NCBI GenBank assembly: GCA_002427885.1 | Contig: DIZI01000008.1 | Coordinates: 205,037-269,036 of the forward strand | Source of the DNA: Paludibacter sp. UBA6032 | GTDB taxonomy: Bacteria; Bacteroidota; Bacteroidia; Bacteroidales; Paludibacteraceae | Length of the DNA: 64,000 bases | Direction: 5' to 3' | Shown: one piece after another, positions 43,666 through 53,809 of the stretch | Position numbering within the stretch: the stretch's first letter is position 1 | Layout: the number at the start of each line of letters is the position of its first letter | Position numbers and translations under genes: made by a program | Notes under the pieces: generated by a model | Told to the model about the DNA's origin: nothing | The model's database searches: none | What the model saw: only the letters and a program-made list of their open reading frames with translations

Positions 43666-44472
43666 ATGAAACCAATACTTAAATATATAATCATTTCCTT
43701 TTTTGCCTTGTTGGTTATTGGATATTTTGTATTTATATTGGGACATTTTTCAGGAAGAAGTAAGGATGAAGTTTGTAAGGAGCTGGTAATTGAATTTCTG
43801 GACAGTACAAGTGTAAAGTTGATAACAGAATCTGATATTGCGGTTTTGCTTGATAAAAATGATTTAAATCCAATAGGTAAAACGATTAAACATATTCGTA
43901 CCGAATCAATTGAAGATATTTTACGCAAGAATGAATTGATAAAATCGGTGGAATGTTATAGTACGCCTTCAGGAATTGTTCATATCCGGATTATGCAACG
44001 CCATCCAAAATTCAGAGTTGTCGGTTTTGGAAGTTATTATATTGATACCGACCGGAAAAGGATGCCGGTATCTGAAAATTTTGGAGCTTATGTTCCGGTA
44101 GTTTCCGGGCGGGTAACCGTTTCATACGCAACCGGTGAGATGTTCGATTTTATAACATATCTGGAAGATAATCCATTCTGGAATGCCCAAATTGAACAAA
44201 TTTATGTCCGGGATGATAAAAAAATCGAACTCGTTCCACGTGTTGGAGATGCAATTATCATTTTAGGGACGTTGGATAATTATGCTGCAAAACTTGAAAA
44301 ATTACGTAAATTATATGTAAAGGGGTTCAGTTTAATCGGTTGGAACAGGTATAAATCCATAGATTTGGAATATAAAGATCAGGTAGTCTGTGATAAAGCT
44401 CCTTTTGATGAAGATGAACCAGTTTTAAAGACTGAAGAAAAGAAAGATACAATTATTGTTCATAAAATATGA
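43666..44472 (+). CDS. ftsQ: FtsQ-type cell division protein
   Basis: Bitopic divisome scaffold, 268 aa: short cytoplasmic N-terminus, one membrane helix (about 5-25), then a POTRA-like and beta region with VECYSTPSGIVHIRIMQRHPKFRVVG. Start: ATG at 43666, since an upstream TTG at 43642 would add eight residues with no family support. Its last four bases overlap the ftsA start (ATGA), so the two are translationally coupled. Sequence similarity is low, as usual for FtsQ; position between murC and ftsA supports the call. Confidence 0.88.
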   Translation: MKPILKYIIISFFALLVIGYFVFILGHFSGRSKDEVCKELVIEFLDSTSVKLITESDIAVLLDKNDLNPIGKTIKHIRTESIEDILRKNELIKSVECYSTPSGIVHIRIMQRHPKFRVVGFGSYYIDTDRKRMPVSENFGAYVPVVSGRVTVSYATGEMFDFITYLEDNPFWNAQIEQIYVRDDKKIELVPRVGDAIIILGTLDNYAAKLEKLRKLYVKGFSLIGWNRYKSIDLEYKDQVVCDKAPFDEDEPVLKTEEKKDTIIVHKI

Positions 44473-45740
44473 TTTCAGATAAACAATTTATAGCTATAGA
44501 TTTAGGTAGTTCCCGAATTTCGGCTATGGCAGGAGAAATACAACAAAACGGTGAACTAAGGATATTGTCGGAAGAGTTTAAAGCTTCTGATGATATCAAA
44601 TGGGGTATTGTTGAACAACCTTCGGGAGCAGCATTCAAAGTAAGTGAATTGCAAAAGTTACTTCAAAACAGTGCTAAAATTCCCGATATTTCAATGGTTT
44701 CTGTCAGTATAGGAGCAAAAAGCATGAAACATATGCAGGTTTCAATAAGTCGTTTTGTTGGGAAACCGAATGTAGTCTCCGAATCATTATTAGATGATAT
44801 GCTGGAAGAGTGCAAAAGGAAATCTGAAAAAGCAGATATCACAATTTTCGATGTGATTCCACTTTCTTATCAGTTAGATGGAAATCGAATGGATGAACCG
44901 GCAGGAAAAAAAGGAATTCAATTATCAGGAGAATATCTTGTCATATATGGAAATTCTAATATAAAAATGGAATTGGAGCGTTGTTTTGACCGGACCGGAA
45001 TTCGGTTGGAATACTGCCCGTTGGCTGTAGAATCTTTATCGGCGGCTTTGCTCGAAGATGAAGAACGTGAAGAAGGCTGTGCCCTGATAAATTTTGGTGC
45101 AACAACCACTACTTTGGCAGTTTATGCCGAAGGTGCTCTTCAACATTTACTGGTTGTGCCGTTAGGTGCAAAGAACATTACCAAAGATATTCAAGAGTTG
45201 GGAATTTCAGAAGCGAATGCCGAGCGTTTGAAATGTTTAAAAGGTATCGCAGTGGAGAGTTTAGTAGAACAACCGATTTATGTTCAGGTTCCCTCGGCTG
45301 ATGATTTGAGTGTTCCTGTTCGCATATCAACACAATTTTTGGCAACAATTATCGAAGCCCGGTTAGAAGAAATCATGCAACCAATTTTCGATGTAATCAA
45401 TCGACTCTCATTTACTCTTGAAGCCGGTATTATTCTTTCGGGCGGAGGATCCAAATTATCCAATATCATTGATTTTATTGTCGATAAAACCGACATTAAT
45501 GTTCGTTTTGGTGATCACTCCGGGTGGCTTACCAACGATACACCCGAACGGTTTTACGATCCTTGTTATGCGCAATTGGTAGGAACTATATTATTGACTG
45601 AGGAATATCGTAAAGAACATCCCGTCGAGCAAACAATAGTGGATCCTGTTAAAGGTCCTAAAATTCCAAAAAAGAAACCCTGGGATAAACTGGCAGATGG
45701 TTTCATTAATTTTTTTGGGGATGAAAATAAATTGAATTAA
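44469..45740 (+). CDS. ftsA: Cell division protein FtsA
   Basis: Actin-like membrane tether of the Z ring, 423 aa. ATPase-fold motifs: AIDLGSSRISAMAGE (about 8-22), INFGATTTTLAVY (phosphate 2 region) and IILSGGGSKLSNI. The C-terminal end WDKLADGFINFFGDENKLN can form the amphipathic membrane helix. It overlaps ftsQ by 4 bases and precedes ftsZ by about 100 bases. Confidence 0.95.
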   Translation: MISDKQFIAIDLGSSRISAMAGEIQQNGELRILSEEFKASDDIKWGIVEQPSGAAFKVSELQKLLQNSAKIPDISMVSVSIGAKSMKHMQVSISRFVGKPNVVSESLLDDMLEECKRKSEKADITIFDVIPLSYQLDGNRMDEPAGKKGIQLSGEYLVIYGNSNIKMELERCFDRTGIRLEYCPLAVESLSAALLEDEEREEGCALINFGATTTTLAVYAEGALQHLLVVPLGAKNITKDIQELGISEANAERLKCLKGIAVESLVEQPIYVQVPSADDLSVPVRISTQFLATIIEARLEEIMQPIFDVINRLSFTLEAGIILSGGGSKLSNIIDFIVDKTDINVRFGDHSGWLTNDTPERFYDPCYAQLVGTILLTEEYRKEHPVEQTIVDPVKGPKIPKKKPWDKLADGFINFFGDENKLN

Positions 45741-45839
45741 TTAAATCAGAAAATTGAAAGATATAAATTTAGGAGTAAACTATACGCATAAGTAATGTGA
45801 ACTTTTAAACTATAAAACAAAACAAATAAATCAGAATAT

Positions 45840-47123
45840 ATGGGTTATATAGATGACAGTTTGCCTTTAGAATTGCCCTTGGTTGACAGTTCGATTATCA
45901 AAGTGATAGGTGTCGGCGGTGGTGGTGGTAATGCCGTCAACCACATGTATCGTCAGGGAATTACTGATGTTTCTTTTGTGGTTTGTAATACAGATAATCA
46001 GGCGTTGGTAAAATCACCGGTGCCCATTAAAATCCAGTTGGGTCAGGATACTACCGAAGGATTGGGTGCAGGCGGAAAACCCGAGGTTGCCCGACGTGCC
46101 GCCGAGGAATCGATAGATAAAATTCAAAATCTGTTGAAAGACAATACTAAAATGGTGTTTATTACAGCCGGAATGGGTGGCGGAACCGGTACAGGTGCCT
46201 CACCGGTTGTAGCTAAAGCAGCACACGACCTTGGCATCCTGACTGTGGCTATTGTTACTATTCCCTTTGCTTTCGAAGGGAATATGAAGATACGCCAGGC
46301 ACTCGAAGGAGTGGCGGCTCTGAGTGAGCATGTAGATGCCATTCTGGTCATCAATAATGAAAAATTAAAGGAAATTTATCCTGATCTGGAACTTTCCAAT
46401 GCTTTTGCCAAAGCAGATGATGTCCTGACAAATGCCGCTAAAGCCATTGCCGAAATTATAACTGTTCCCGGTTATATAAACACTGACTTTGCCGATGTGT
46501 ACAGCATTATGAAAGATGGTAATGTGGCTATTATGAATACAGGTTATGCCTCAGGTGAAAACCGTATTACAAAAGCCATTGCCGATGCTCTTAATTCTCC
46601 GTTACTGAATACAAGTGATGTGAGTGGTGCAAGTAAGATTTTGTTGAGTTTGTATTGTTCCAATACCGATCAGATACGTATGGAAGAGGTTGATCAGATT
46701 CATCACTTTATGTCGACTGTGGGCGAAAATGTACAGGTAATTTGGGGAGCCAGTTTTGATGATGCATTGGGCGAAAATGTAAAGATAACTCTTATTGCCA
46801 CCGGTTTTGATGTGAGTGATATACCGGGTATGCCCGCAGCGGCTGTTAAAGCAGTACACAAACGTATTCACAGCATGGAACCGTCTAAAGTTCTTGAAAC
46901 CATTACCCTCGATGATGAGCCCGTAACTGAATTATCCGATGTTGAACCCGAGGAGCCCAAAAAGGCGGATACCGATAAGGCATTTCAACAATACTATGGA
47001 AAAGTTACCGAACCTGAGCCGGAACCGGAACTTCCAACTTTTACGCTGGATGATTTGGATGATGAAACTACCATGAAAACAGTAGAGAATATTCCTGCAT
47101 GGAGAAGACGGTTGATGAAGTAA
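45840..47123 (+). CDS. ftsZ: Cell division GTPase FtsZ
   Basis: Tubulin homologue that forms the division ring, 427 aa. GTP-binding blocks: IGVGGGGGNAVNHM (about 23-36), GGGTGTGASPVVA (signature loop, about 109-121), and the T7 loop region NTDFADVYSIM with its catalytic aspartate. After an acidic linker (about 345-410) the conserved tail IPAWRRRLMK binds FtsA. It closes the dcw cluster. Confidence 0.97.
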   Translation: MGYIDDSLPLELPLVDSSIIKVIGVGGGGGNAVNHMYRQGITDVSFVVCNTDNQALVKSPVPIKIQLGQDTTEGLGAGGKPEVARRAAEESIDKIQNLLKDNTKMVFITAGMGGGTGTGASPVVAKAAHDLGILTVAIVTIPFAFEGNMKIRQALEGVAALSEHVDAILVINNEKLKEIYPDLELSNAFAKADDVLTNAAKAIAEIITVPGYINTDFADVYSIMKDGNVAIMNTGYASGENRITKAIADALNSPLLNTSDVSGASKILLSLYCSNTDQIRMEEVDQIHHFMSTVGENVQVIWGASFDDALGENVKITLIATGFDVSDIPGMPAAAVKAVHKRIHSMEPSKVLETITLDDEPVTELSDVEPEEPKKADTDKAFQQYYGKVTEPEPEPELPTFTLDDLDDETTMKTVENIPAWRRRLMK

Positions 47124-47230
47124 ATTTGCGATTAATTCTCTGAATGGAACTATATACAGATTGTAAATTAGATGTGTAACACTAAATAAAATGCTTTTTA
47201 TTCTTCTAAGAGTAGGAAGCTCCAAAAAAA

Positions 47231-47686
47231 ATGGAAGATTTATATGAAAGAGTAAGCGGTGATATAAAAACCGCAATGTTAGCACGTGATAAAGTGGCTC
47301 TTGAAGCCATTCGTGGAATAAAGAAAGAGTTTATTGAAGCCAGAACTGTAAAGGGTGGAGATGGAACCATGTCCGATGATGTTGCAGTGAAAATTCTGCA
47401 AAAGATGATCAAACAGCGCAAAGAATCGGCACAGATTTATGTTGAACAAAACCGCCCAGAATTAGCCGAAAACGAGTTAGCTGAAGTAGCTGTTATCGAA
47501 CGTTACCTTCCTGCTCAAATGAGCGATGAAGAACTGGAAGCGGCTGTGGCAGGTGTTATTGCACAACTTGGTGCAAGCGGTCCGCAGGATATGGGCAAAG
47601 TAATGGGTGTAGCCAGTAAGCAACTTGCAGGTAAGACCGAAGGCAGATTAATTTCAGAAAAAGTGAAAGCATTGCTTGCAAAATAA
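47231..47686 (+). CDS. GatB/YqeY domain protein
   Basis: A 151-aa stand-alone YqeY domain, the tRNA-associated helical tail of GatB/E amidotransferase subunits. Typical segments are MLARDKVALEAIRGIKKEFIEA (start about 15), EVAVIERYLPAQMSDEELE and DMGKVMGVASKQLAGKTEGRLIS. The role of the free domain is uncertain. It often follows ftsZ in Bacteroidales. It is followed by a strong bidirectional terminator. Confidence 0.88.
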   Translation: MEDLYERVSGDIKTAMLARDKVALEAIRGIKKEFIEARTVKGGDGTMSDDVAVKILQKMIKQRKESAQIYVEQNRPELAENELAEVAVIERYLPAQMSDEELEAAVAGVIAQLGASGPQDMGKVMGVASKQLAGKTEGRLISEKVKALLAK

Positions 47687-47740
47687 TGTTTGCATTTCTT
47701 ATGTCTTTATTGAATTAAAACATTGAAGTGGAATTATATA

Positions 47741-47778
47741 AAAAAGCCTTTGAAACATTTTGTTTCAAAGGCTTTTTT
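47741..47778. terminator. Bidirectional terminator between yqeY-like and skp genes
   Basis: A perfect 17-bp stem (47741-47757 with 47761-47777) with A-run on the left and T-run on the right, so it can stop both converging transcripts. Confidence 0.92.
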
Positions 47779-47794
47779 ATTTTCTTGTTGAACC

Positions 47795-48301
47795 TTATTT
47801 AAGACCCAGTTTCTTTTTTACTAATGCTGTGACATCATTCGAATTAGGCGATTGGTAAATAATACTTTGTGAACTTAAATCGAAGATATACAAATACTTG
47901 TTTTCAGCACCTACTTCATTGATTGCTTTCTTTACTTTTTCAATTACCGGAGCAAATAGTTCTTGTTGTTTCTTTTGCAAATCAGTACTGGCTGTTTGAT
48001 TGAAAGTTGTAATCCGTTGCTCGATTTCTACAATCTCCGCTTGACGGGCCTGTTTAATGCTCTCCGGCATGGTTGCCTGTTTTTCCTGGTATTCTTTGAT
48101 TTTTCCATTGTACTCTTCACGCATTTTTGACAATTCGTTTTCCCACTGACTTTGCAGGTCCTGGATTGTCTTTTCGATGGTTGCACGTTCGGGCATTAAT
48201 GTCAAAATCTCTTGTGAATTAATATGACCAAGTTTTGTTTCTTGAGCCATCAAACTAATAGGTAATGCAAAAAGCAATAAGAGAGCAATTTTTTTTAACA
48301 T
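47795..48301 (-). CDS. OmpH/Skp-family periplasmic chaperone, second copy
   Basis: Holds unfolded outer-membrane proteins on the way to BamA. The 168-aa product has a signal peptide (1-19, LMAQ end), the N-terminal strand GHINSQEILTLMPE, a long coiled-coil pair (about 40-120) and a C-terminal strand ending KKKLGLK. It is 56 bases after its paralogue, in an operon with bamA. Confidence 0.9.
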   Translation of the reverse strand: MLKKIALLLLFALPISLMAQETKLGHINSQEILTLMPERATIEKTIQDLQSQWENELSKMREEYNGKIKEYQEKQATMPESIKQARQAEIVEIEQRITTFNQTASTDLQKKQQELFAPVIEKVKKAINEVGAENKYLYIFDLSSQSIIYQSPNSNDVTALVKKKLGLK

Positions 48302-48357
48302 GATATTTTTTTTTAGTTGTTTATATTTGTGTGAAAAAGTAATGCAAAAGTATATAA

Positions 48358-48873
48358 TTATTTTGAAAATCCCAACTTTTCAAGAACTACATCGCTAATG
48401 TCTAATTTAGGAGATGTAAAGATAACATTCATTGATGAACTTTTATCAAAAACCAGTTCGATATCTTTTTCTTTACTTATCTCCTGAATGGCAGTATAAA
48501 CGTCATCCTGAATCGGTTTCATCAAACTTTCACGTTTTTTAAATAATTCGCCATCGGCTCCAAAGTATTTCCGTTTCAATTCCTGAGCTGCTTTTTCTTT
48601 AGCAACTATTTCTTCTTCCCGTTTTGTTTTCATGTCTTCCGAAAGGAAGACAAGTTCTGTTTGATAGTTTTTGTACATGGTTTGTACTTCCTGCATTTGA
48701 GCTTCCACTTCCGATTGCCATTTTTTTGAAACCTGGTTGAGCTGTTCATTTGCAGTTTCGTAAGCAGGAATATTTTTCATAATATATTCCATATCAACCA
48801 TGGCAAATTTTTGTGCGCTTACAGCAAAAGAAATACCCGCCAATAAGCAGAGTGACAAAATTAGTTTTTTCAT
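48358..48873 (-). CDS. OmpH/Skp-family periplasmic chaperone, first copy
   Basis: A 171-aa Skp homologue with signal peptide (1-20, AVSAQ end), strand FAMVDMEYIMKNIPAYE, charged coiled coil (about 45-120) and a C-terminal region ELVFDKSSSMNVIFTSP typical of OmpH. It directly follows bamA on the minus strand, with the second skp gene after it. Confidence 0.9.
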   Translation of the reverse strand: MKKLILSLCLLAGISFAVSAQKFAMVDMEYIMKNIPAYETANEQLNQVSKKWQSEVEAQMQEVQTMYKNYQTELVFLSEDMKTKREEEIVAKEKAAQELKRKYFGADGELFKKRESLMKPIQDDVYTAIQEISKEKDIELVFDKSSSMNVIFTSPKLDISDVVLEKLGFSK

Positions 48874-48971
48874 ATCTATTCCTTGTTAATGGTTTTCAGA
48901 AATTAATAATGTTGATTTCTTTACAAATTCTTTGCCAGAATTTATTGCATTATTATTAAAAGGTAATATTC

Positions 48972-51614
48972 TTAAAGTTCCTGACCTAAGACAAAGTGAA
49001 ATTGACTACCTCCAATTGTTCCGTTGACTCTGTCTTTATCGAATCCATAACCCCAGTCAATTCCCATCATTCCAAACATTGGTAGGAAAATCCGTACACC
49101 AACACCGGCTGTTCGTTTTAAATCAAATGGATTATAGTCTGAAATTTTATTAAAGCAGTTTCCGGCTTCAACAAAAGAAAGGACATAAATTGTAGCCGAT
49201 TGTTCCAATGATAAAGGATAATGTAATTCCATTGTAAATTTGTTATATAAATAACCTACGTTGGAACCAACTCTGGAGTCATAAGGTGTTAGCGAACCGC
49301 TTAAGTAACCACGCATAGCCACATATTCCGATCCATAGCTTGAATAGTTGGACATTCCATCACCTCCCATAATAAATGTTTCGTAAGGCGAACGGGCATT
49401 TTTATTATAATCACCCAAATAGGCAAACATCGCCCTTCCCATTAATACTAATTTGTTATCAGCAGTAAGTGGAATATAGGTTTTACCGCTAAAGGTCCAT
49501 TTATGGTATTCAATCCATTTGTACCGTTCGGTATTTGTCATATTTGGATCTGCATAATCCTTACCGTTAAGGGCTGAATAGGGTGGTGTTATTTTTAATC
49601 CTAACGAAAATGCAGAACCTGAACGGGTATAAATAGGATTGTCAATTGAGCTCCGGCTTAAAGTAAGATTCACGCTGAAATTGTTGTAATTCCCATCTGT
49701 TAATGGTGGTAAGTAGTACCACTTTTTAAGCATAAACAATTGATACGAAAGTTCAGCCTGAAAAACAAAATAATCATCCGGCCAGCTCAGACGTTTACCA
49801 TAACCTATTGAAGCCCCAACTGTCCGCATGTATTTCTCAGGATCCATTTCACTTTGATACAGGCTGCTTGCTCCTGTATTATAATTACTGCCATAGCTAC
49901 TTCCACCGTATCCACCATAATTATACATCGAATTAAGATAGCTGCTGTTATAGCTCGAATAACGGTCACTTACTGCTGATTGTGTTGAATAATACACCGA
50001 GGCAGATAATGAGTTTGGACGTTTACCACCTAACCATGGTTCAAGGAAGGACATACTGACTGAGGAATATGATTGTCCGTTTGTTCTGCCGTTTAATGTG
50101 AAAGTTTGTCCTTCGCCTTGTGGTACTATGCGATATGTTTCAGGCCGGAATAAATTCTGAATAGCAAAATTACTGAACTTTAGTCCAATGCTACCCACAA
50201 CACCGGTTGATCCCCAACCCGCAGAGAATTCGATTTGATCACTTCCTTTAGTTTCCAGGTTATAATTAATATCAACAGTTCCATTTTCCTGATTCGGTTG
50301 TATATCGGGCGTTATTTTCTCAGGATCGAAATGGCCCATTTGAGCTAATTCACGCAACGAACGCATGATAGCATCCTGACTGTATAATTCACCCGGTTTA
50401 GTTCGCAATTCGCGACGAACCACATGTTCATAAACCCGGGTATTCCCTTTAATTCTTATCTCATTTATGGTGGCAGGCTTTCCTTCATACATGCGCATCT
50501 CAAAGTCGATGGAATCACTATTTATCTGAACTTCGACAGGATCGATTTGGAAAAACAAATACCCCCGGTCTTTGTACAGTTTACTCACAGCAGTGTTTTC
50601 ATCTGTCTCTAATCTCTCCATCAGCAATTTGTGATTATAAACATCTCCTTTTTTTATTCCCAGTTTAAGATCCAAGAATTCATAAGGATAGATTGTATTT
50701 CCTATCCATTTGATATTTCCGAAATAATATTTTTTACCTTCGTTGACATGTATATAAACATTAACGGTTTTATTATCAAAAGGTACTACACTATCGCTCA
50801 CGATATAAGCGTCGCGATATCCAATTTCGTTGTATTTATCAATAAGTGCCAGTTTGTCTTTTTCGTACTCTTCTTTTACAAACTTCTTTGTTCTGAAAAA
50901 GTTACGCCAGTTATTATCATTTGTTTTTTTCATTACTCTGTTTATCTGGTTGTGATTCAGAGCCACATTTCCAGTATAAATAAGTTGATGAATCTTTGTT
51001 TTTAATTTTTTATCAACATTGATATCTACTATTACATGTCCTGGTTTACTTGGGTCATTACGCTGATATACATTAACCAATACATTCAAAAATCCTTTTT
51101 CTTCCATGAATTTTTCAATTACTTTCTTCGCTCTATCAGAAATATCAGGAGTTATTTGATTCCCTTTCACAATGCCTATCTTTAGATCAAGATCATCAAT
51201 TTCGGATTTTTTCAGCCCGTTGTAATTTATTTCCGATACTCTTGGACGCTGTTTCAACTCAATGGTTAACCATACTTTACCATCCTTTATTTTGTTGGCC
51301 AAAATCTTCACATCCGAGAAAAGTCCTTGTTTCCAAAACCTTTTTACCGCATTGGTAATTGCATCACCGGGAACATTGACAATATCCCCTACGGCAAGTC
51401 CCGAAAAACCTATAAGAACGAAGTCTTCGTAATTATCTGCACCTATAACCTTAATGTTAGCAATTTCATATTTAGGAGTCTGAGTGCTATATTCTATAAC
51501 AGGCAAATCGGTTGAGTCAATGGTTGTAGTATCTTTTTCTATGGTAGTTTGTGCAACAAGAAGCTGACTAAAAAGAAATATCAATGAAAAAGAGAAAAGT
51601 GTTTTGTGTTGCAT
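48972..51614 (-). CDS. bamA: Outer membrane protein assembly factor BamA
   Basis: Inserts beta-barrel proteins into the outer membrane. The 880-aa protein has a signal peptide (1-21), five POTRA domains (about 45-430), and a 16-strand Omp85 barrel with MRGY in loop 6 (YVAMRGYLSG) and the final strand GGSQFHFVLGQEL. A Ser/Tyr/Gly-rich low-complexity loop (about 555-590: YSSYNSSYLNSMYNYGG) is unusual and probably surface-exposed. Gene order uppS-bamA-skp-skp is standard for the phylum. Confidence 0.95.
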   Translation of the reverse strand: MQHKTLFSFSLIFLFSQLLVAQTTIEKDTTTIDSTDLPVIEYSTQTPKYEIANIKVIGADNYEDFVLIGFSGLAVGDIVNVPGDAITNAVKRFWKQGLFSDVKILANKIKDGKVWLTIELKQRPRVSEINYNGLKKSEIDDLDLKIGIVKGNQITPDISDRAKKVIEKFMEEKGFLNVLVNVYQRNDPSKPGHVIVDINVDKKLKTKIHQLIYTGNVALNHNQINRVMKKTNDNNWRNFFRTKKFVKEEYEKDKLALIDKYNEIGYRDAYIVSDSVVPFDNKTVNVYIHVNEGKKYYFGNIKWIGNTIYPYEFLDLKLGIKKGDVYNHKLLMERLETDENTAVSKLYKDRGYLFFQIDPVEVQINSDSIDFEMRMYEGKPATINEIRIKGNTRVYEHVVRRELRTKPGELYSQDAIMRSLRELAQMGHFDPEKITPDIQPNQENGTVDINYNLETKGSDQIEFSAGWGSTGVVGSIGLKFSNFAIQNLFRPETYRIVPQGEGQTFTLNGRTNGQSYSSVSMSFLEPWLGGKRPNSLSASVYYSTQSAVSDRYSSYNSSYLNSMYNYGGYGGSSYGSNYNTGASSLYQSEMDPEKYMRTVGASIGYGKRLSWPDDYFVFQAELSYQLFMLKKWYYLPPLTDGNYNNFSVNLTLSRSSIDNPIYTRSGSAFSLGLKITPPYSALNGKDYADPNMTNTERYKWIEYHKWTFSGKTYIPLTADNKLVLMGRAMFAYLGDYNKNARSPYETFIMGGDGMSNYSSYGSEYVAMRGYLSGSLTPYDSRVGSNVGYLYNKFTMELHYPLSLEQSATIYVLSFVEAGNCFNKISDYNPFDLKRTAGVGVRIFLPMFGMMGIDWGYGFDKDRVNGTIGGSQFHFVLGQEL

Positions 51615-51711
51615 AATTATATTTTGGTGTGTCGAAATACGATTTTTAATGCATATTTAATAATGCATGATTCATAATTGGTTTTAGAAAATAGTTTTTC
51701 TGAGGTTTGAT

Positions 51712-52443
51712 TTATTTTCCAAAACGACGTTCCCGCTGTTGGAATTCGTAAATAGCTTCATATAAATTTTCTTTACGGAATGCCGGCCAGTGAATTTTGG
51801 TGAAATATAATTCTGTGTATGCTAGTTGCCAGAGCAGAAAATTACTGATTCGTTCTTCACCACTGGTTCGAATCAATAAATCCGGATCAGGAATTGATTT
51901 CGTTGTCATGTGGTTACTTATAAGTTCTTCGTTGATTTCGTCAGTAGAATAATTGCCTGCCATTACTTCCGTACAAATCATTTTAAGAGCGTTGGTGATT
52001 TCCCAACGTGAAGAATAGCTGAGCGCCAATACCAGTGATAAACCGGTATTCTGACTTGTTTTAGCTATGCATCGTTGTAATTTCTCACTTGCATTTCCTG
52101 GTAATCGGCTTAAATCACCAATTGCCATCAGGCGAACATTGTTTTTATCGAGAGTTGGGGTTTCCTTTTCTATCGTATCAATCAGTAATTCCATTAACGC
52201 ATCAACTTCTTCCTGAGGCCTGCTCCAGTTCTCTGTCGAAAATGCATACAATGTGAGATATTGAATTCCAATCTCTGCGGCAGTTTCTGTTGTTTCCCGT
52301 ACTGAAGTAACACCGTTCTGATGTCCGAAAATCCGATCGAAACCACGCTCCTGTGCCCAACGACCATTACCATCCATAATAACGGCTATGTGTTTTGGTA
52401 GATTGGTTTTATCAATTTTCTCTTTAAAAGAAGACATGTTCAA
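51712..52443 (-). CDS. uppS: Isoprenyl (undecaprenyl diphosphate) synthase
   Basis: cis-Prenyltransferase that makes the lipid carrier for cell wall synthesis. The 243-aa protein has HIAVIMDGNGRWAQERG (about 18-34) with the catalytic Asp, LYAFSTENWSRP, and the C-terminal PDLLIRTSGEERISNFLLWQ and FTKIHWPAF. Length and motifs are standard. It lies 97 bases upstream of bamA. Confidence 0.96.
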   Translation of the reverse strand: MNMSSFKEKIDKTNLPKHIAVIMDGNGRWAQERGFDRIFGHQNGVTSVRETTETAAEIGIQYLTLYAFSTENWSRPQEEVDALMELLIDTIEKETPTLDKNNVRLMAIGDLSRLPGNASEKLQRCIAKTSQNTGLSLVLALSYSSRWEITNALKMICTEVMAGNYSTDEINEELISNHMTTKSIPDPDLLIRTSGEERISNFLLWQLAYTELYFTKIHWPAFRKENLYEAIYEFQQRERRFGK

Positions 52444-52469
52444 CGAAAGGATTAGTTAATATAAATTAC

Positions 52470-53126
52470 CTATTTATTACCTGAATTTTTGCAATCGCAT
52501 TGTTTTCTCCAAATGTCATAACCTATTCCAATTGTAAAAGTGGAGAGTAAATCATTATTGGTAAAATTACTACCGTTTAAATTGTAGTTGTTATTTAAAG
52601 AAAAAATTCCTTCCATTTGGTCCGACATAGATAATCTGTTTGACCATTGGATATTCATGTTTAGTCTGTTGGCCAGTTTCACCTTTAAGCCTACTCCAAA
52701 TGGAATGCTGGCGTTGAATGTTGTATTGCCGATATATAAATAGTTCATTAAGCCTAACCCTGCAAAAATATAAGGGGAAAAGGTTTTACTCATTCTCTTA
52801 TTCGGGTTTTGGTCTAAATCGAAGAAATTAAATTCAGCACAAGCATCCAGCGCATTCACCTGATTTCCGATTGCATTCCCATCCCAAACAATCTTTGCTC
52901 TGTTCAATTCTGCTCTCAGGGCAATACGTGGATTGAAGCGATACCGAAAAAAAACACCATAAGCTAACCGGTTATTTTTGAAAAGCTGATTATTCGCATC
53001 ACCCAGATAGTAAGCACCACCACCTGTCAGGCCTATTTCTGCCACGTATTCATCTTGCGCCGAAACTTCTGAATAAGTAAAGCATAAAACGCAAAAAATG
53101 ATAAATCTAATTATTTTTAAAGTCAT
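52470..53126 (-). CDS. DUF6089 outer-membrane beta-barrel protein
   Basis: A 218-aa exported protein: signal peptide (1-23, EVSAQ end), then an eight-strand-like barrel with alternating aromatic residues and GGAYYLGDANNQ, FRYRFNPRIALRAELN, and a Cys-containing tail. It is the conserved first gene of the DUF6089-uppS-bamA-skp group in Bacteroidetes; its role is not known but co-operation with outer membrane assembly is plausible from context. Confidence 0.85.
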   Translation of the reverse strand: MTLKIIRFIIFCVLCFTYSEVSAQDEYVAEIGLTGGGAYYLGDANNQLFKNNRLAYGVFFRYRFNPRIALRAELNRAKIVWDGNAIGNQVNALDACAEFNFFDLDQNPNKRMSKTFSPYIFAGLGLMNYLYIGNTTFNASIPFGVGLKVKLANRLNMNIQWSNRLSMSDQMEGIFSLNNNYNLNGSNFTNNDLLSTFTIGIGYDIWRKQCDCKNSGNK

Positions 53127-53208
53127 AAGATACTAATGAGTTTATTTAATTAAATTTAGAACGGATTTTTTGTGTTTTAATTTTATCCATATCGTGATAT
53201 TCCTGCAA

Positions 53209-53216
53209 CAAAAGTA
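53209..53216 (-). promoter_or_regulatory. Putative -7 element of the envelope assembly operon
   Basis: TACTTTTG on the minus strand, 83 bases before the DUF6089 start, fits TAnnTTTG. No matching -33 element was seen. The rest of the 215-base gap to ybeY shows nothing else. Confidence 0.5.
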
Positions 53217-53341
53217 GTGATAATCTTTTAATGTTGATAAATTGCCCCTGAAGTGAATACTTTATTTAACATATTATTGGAAAATTAGGGACTTAGTAGT
53301 AAATACCTTATTCTGTTTGATTAAGGAAGCTTAATCTTCGT

Positions 53342-53755
53342 TTAATTTAACTTACTAAGCGCCAAATTTTCTTTAGCCGTCATTTCCAGTCTCAACTCAG
53401 GTGTTTTATCATCCTGCCCGCAAAGATGTAAAATTCCGTGAATCACGATGCGCATCAGTTCTTTTTCGAAAGTTACTCCAAATTCTGTTGCGTTACTTCT
53501 GACTGTATCGAGACTGATAAAAATGTCTCCCGATATTAAATCTTTTCCGGAATAATCAAATGTAATTATATCGGTATAATAATCGTGATCCAGATAGTGT
53601 TTATTAACTTCCAGGATGCGTTTGTCGGAACAAAAAATATAAGCAATCTCACCTGTTTTTTTGTTATATTCCGCTGCAATTTCTTTTATCCAACGGGTTA
53701 TTTTTTGTTTTTGAATGTGGGGAAAGTCTACTTCTTCAGCAATGTATTGAATCAT
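53342..53755 (-). CDS. ybeY: rRNA maturation endonuclease YbeY
   Basis: Zinc-dependent RNase for 16S rRNA 3' maturation and ribosome quality control. The 137-aa protein has NKHYLDHDYYTDIITFDYS and the metal block HGILHLCGQDDKT (about 111-123). The usual third histidine (GxDH) is replaced here by aspartate (GQDD), a variant I recall from other Bacteroidetes. Start and length are normal. Confidence 0.93.
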   Translation of the reverse strand: MIQYIAEEVDFPHIQKQKITRWIKEIAAEYNKKTGEIAYIFCSDKRILEVNKHYLDHDYYTDIITFDYSGKDLISGDIFISLDTVRSNATEFGVTFEKELMRIVIHGILHLCGQDDKTPELRLEMTAKENLALSKLN

Positions 53756-53809
53756 ATTTAATGTTCTATATGTATCGGCCTTATATACAGAGCCTTGAAT
53801 TTAAATTTA

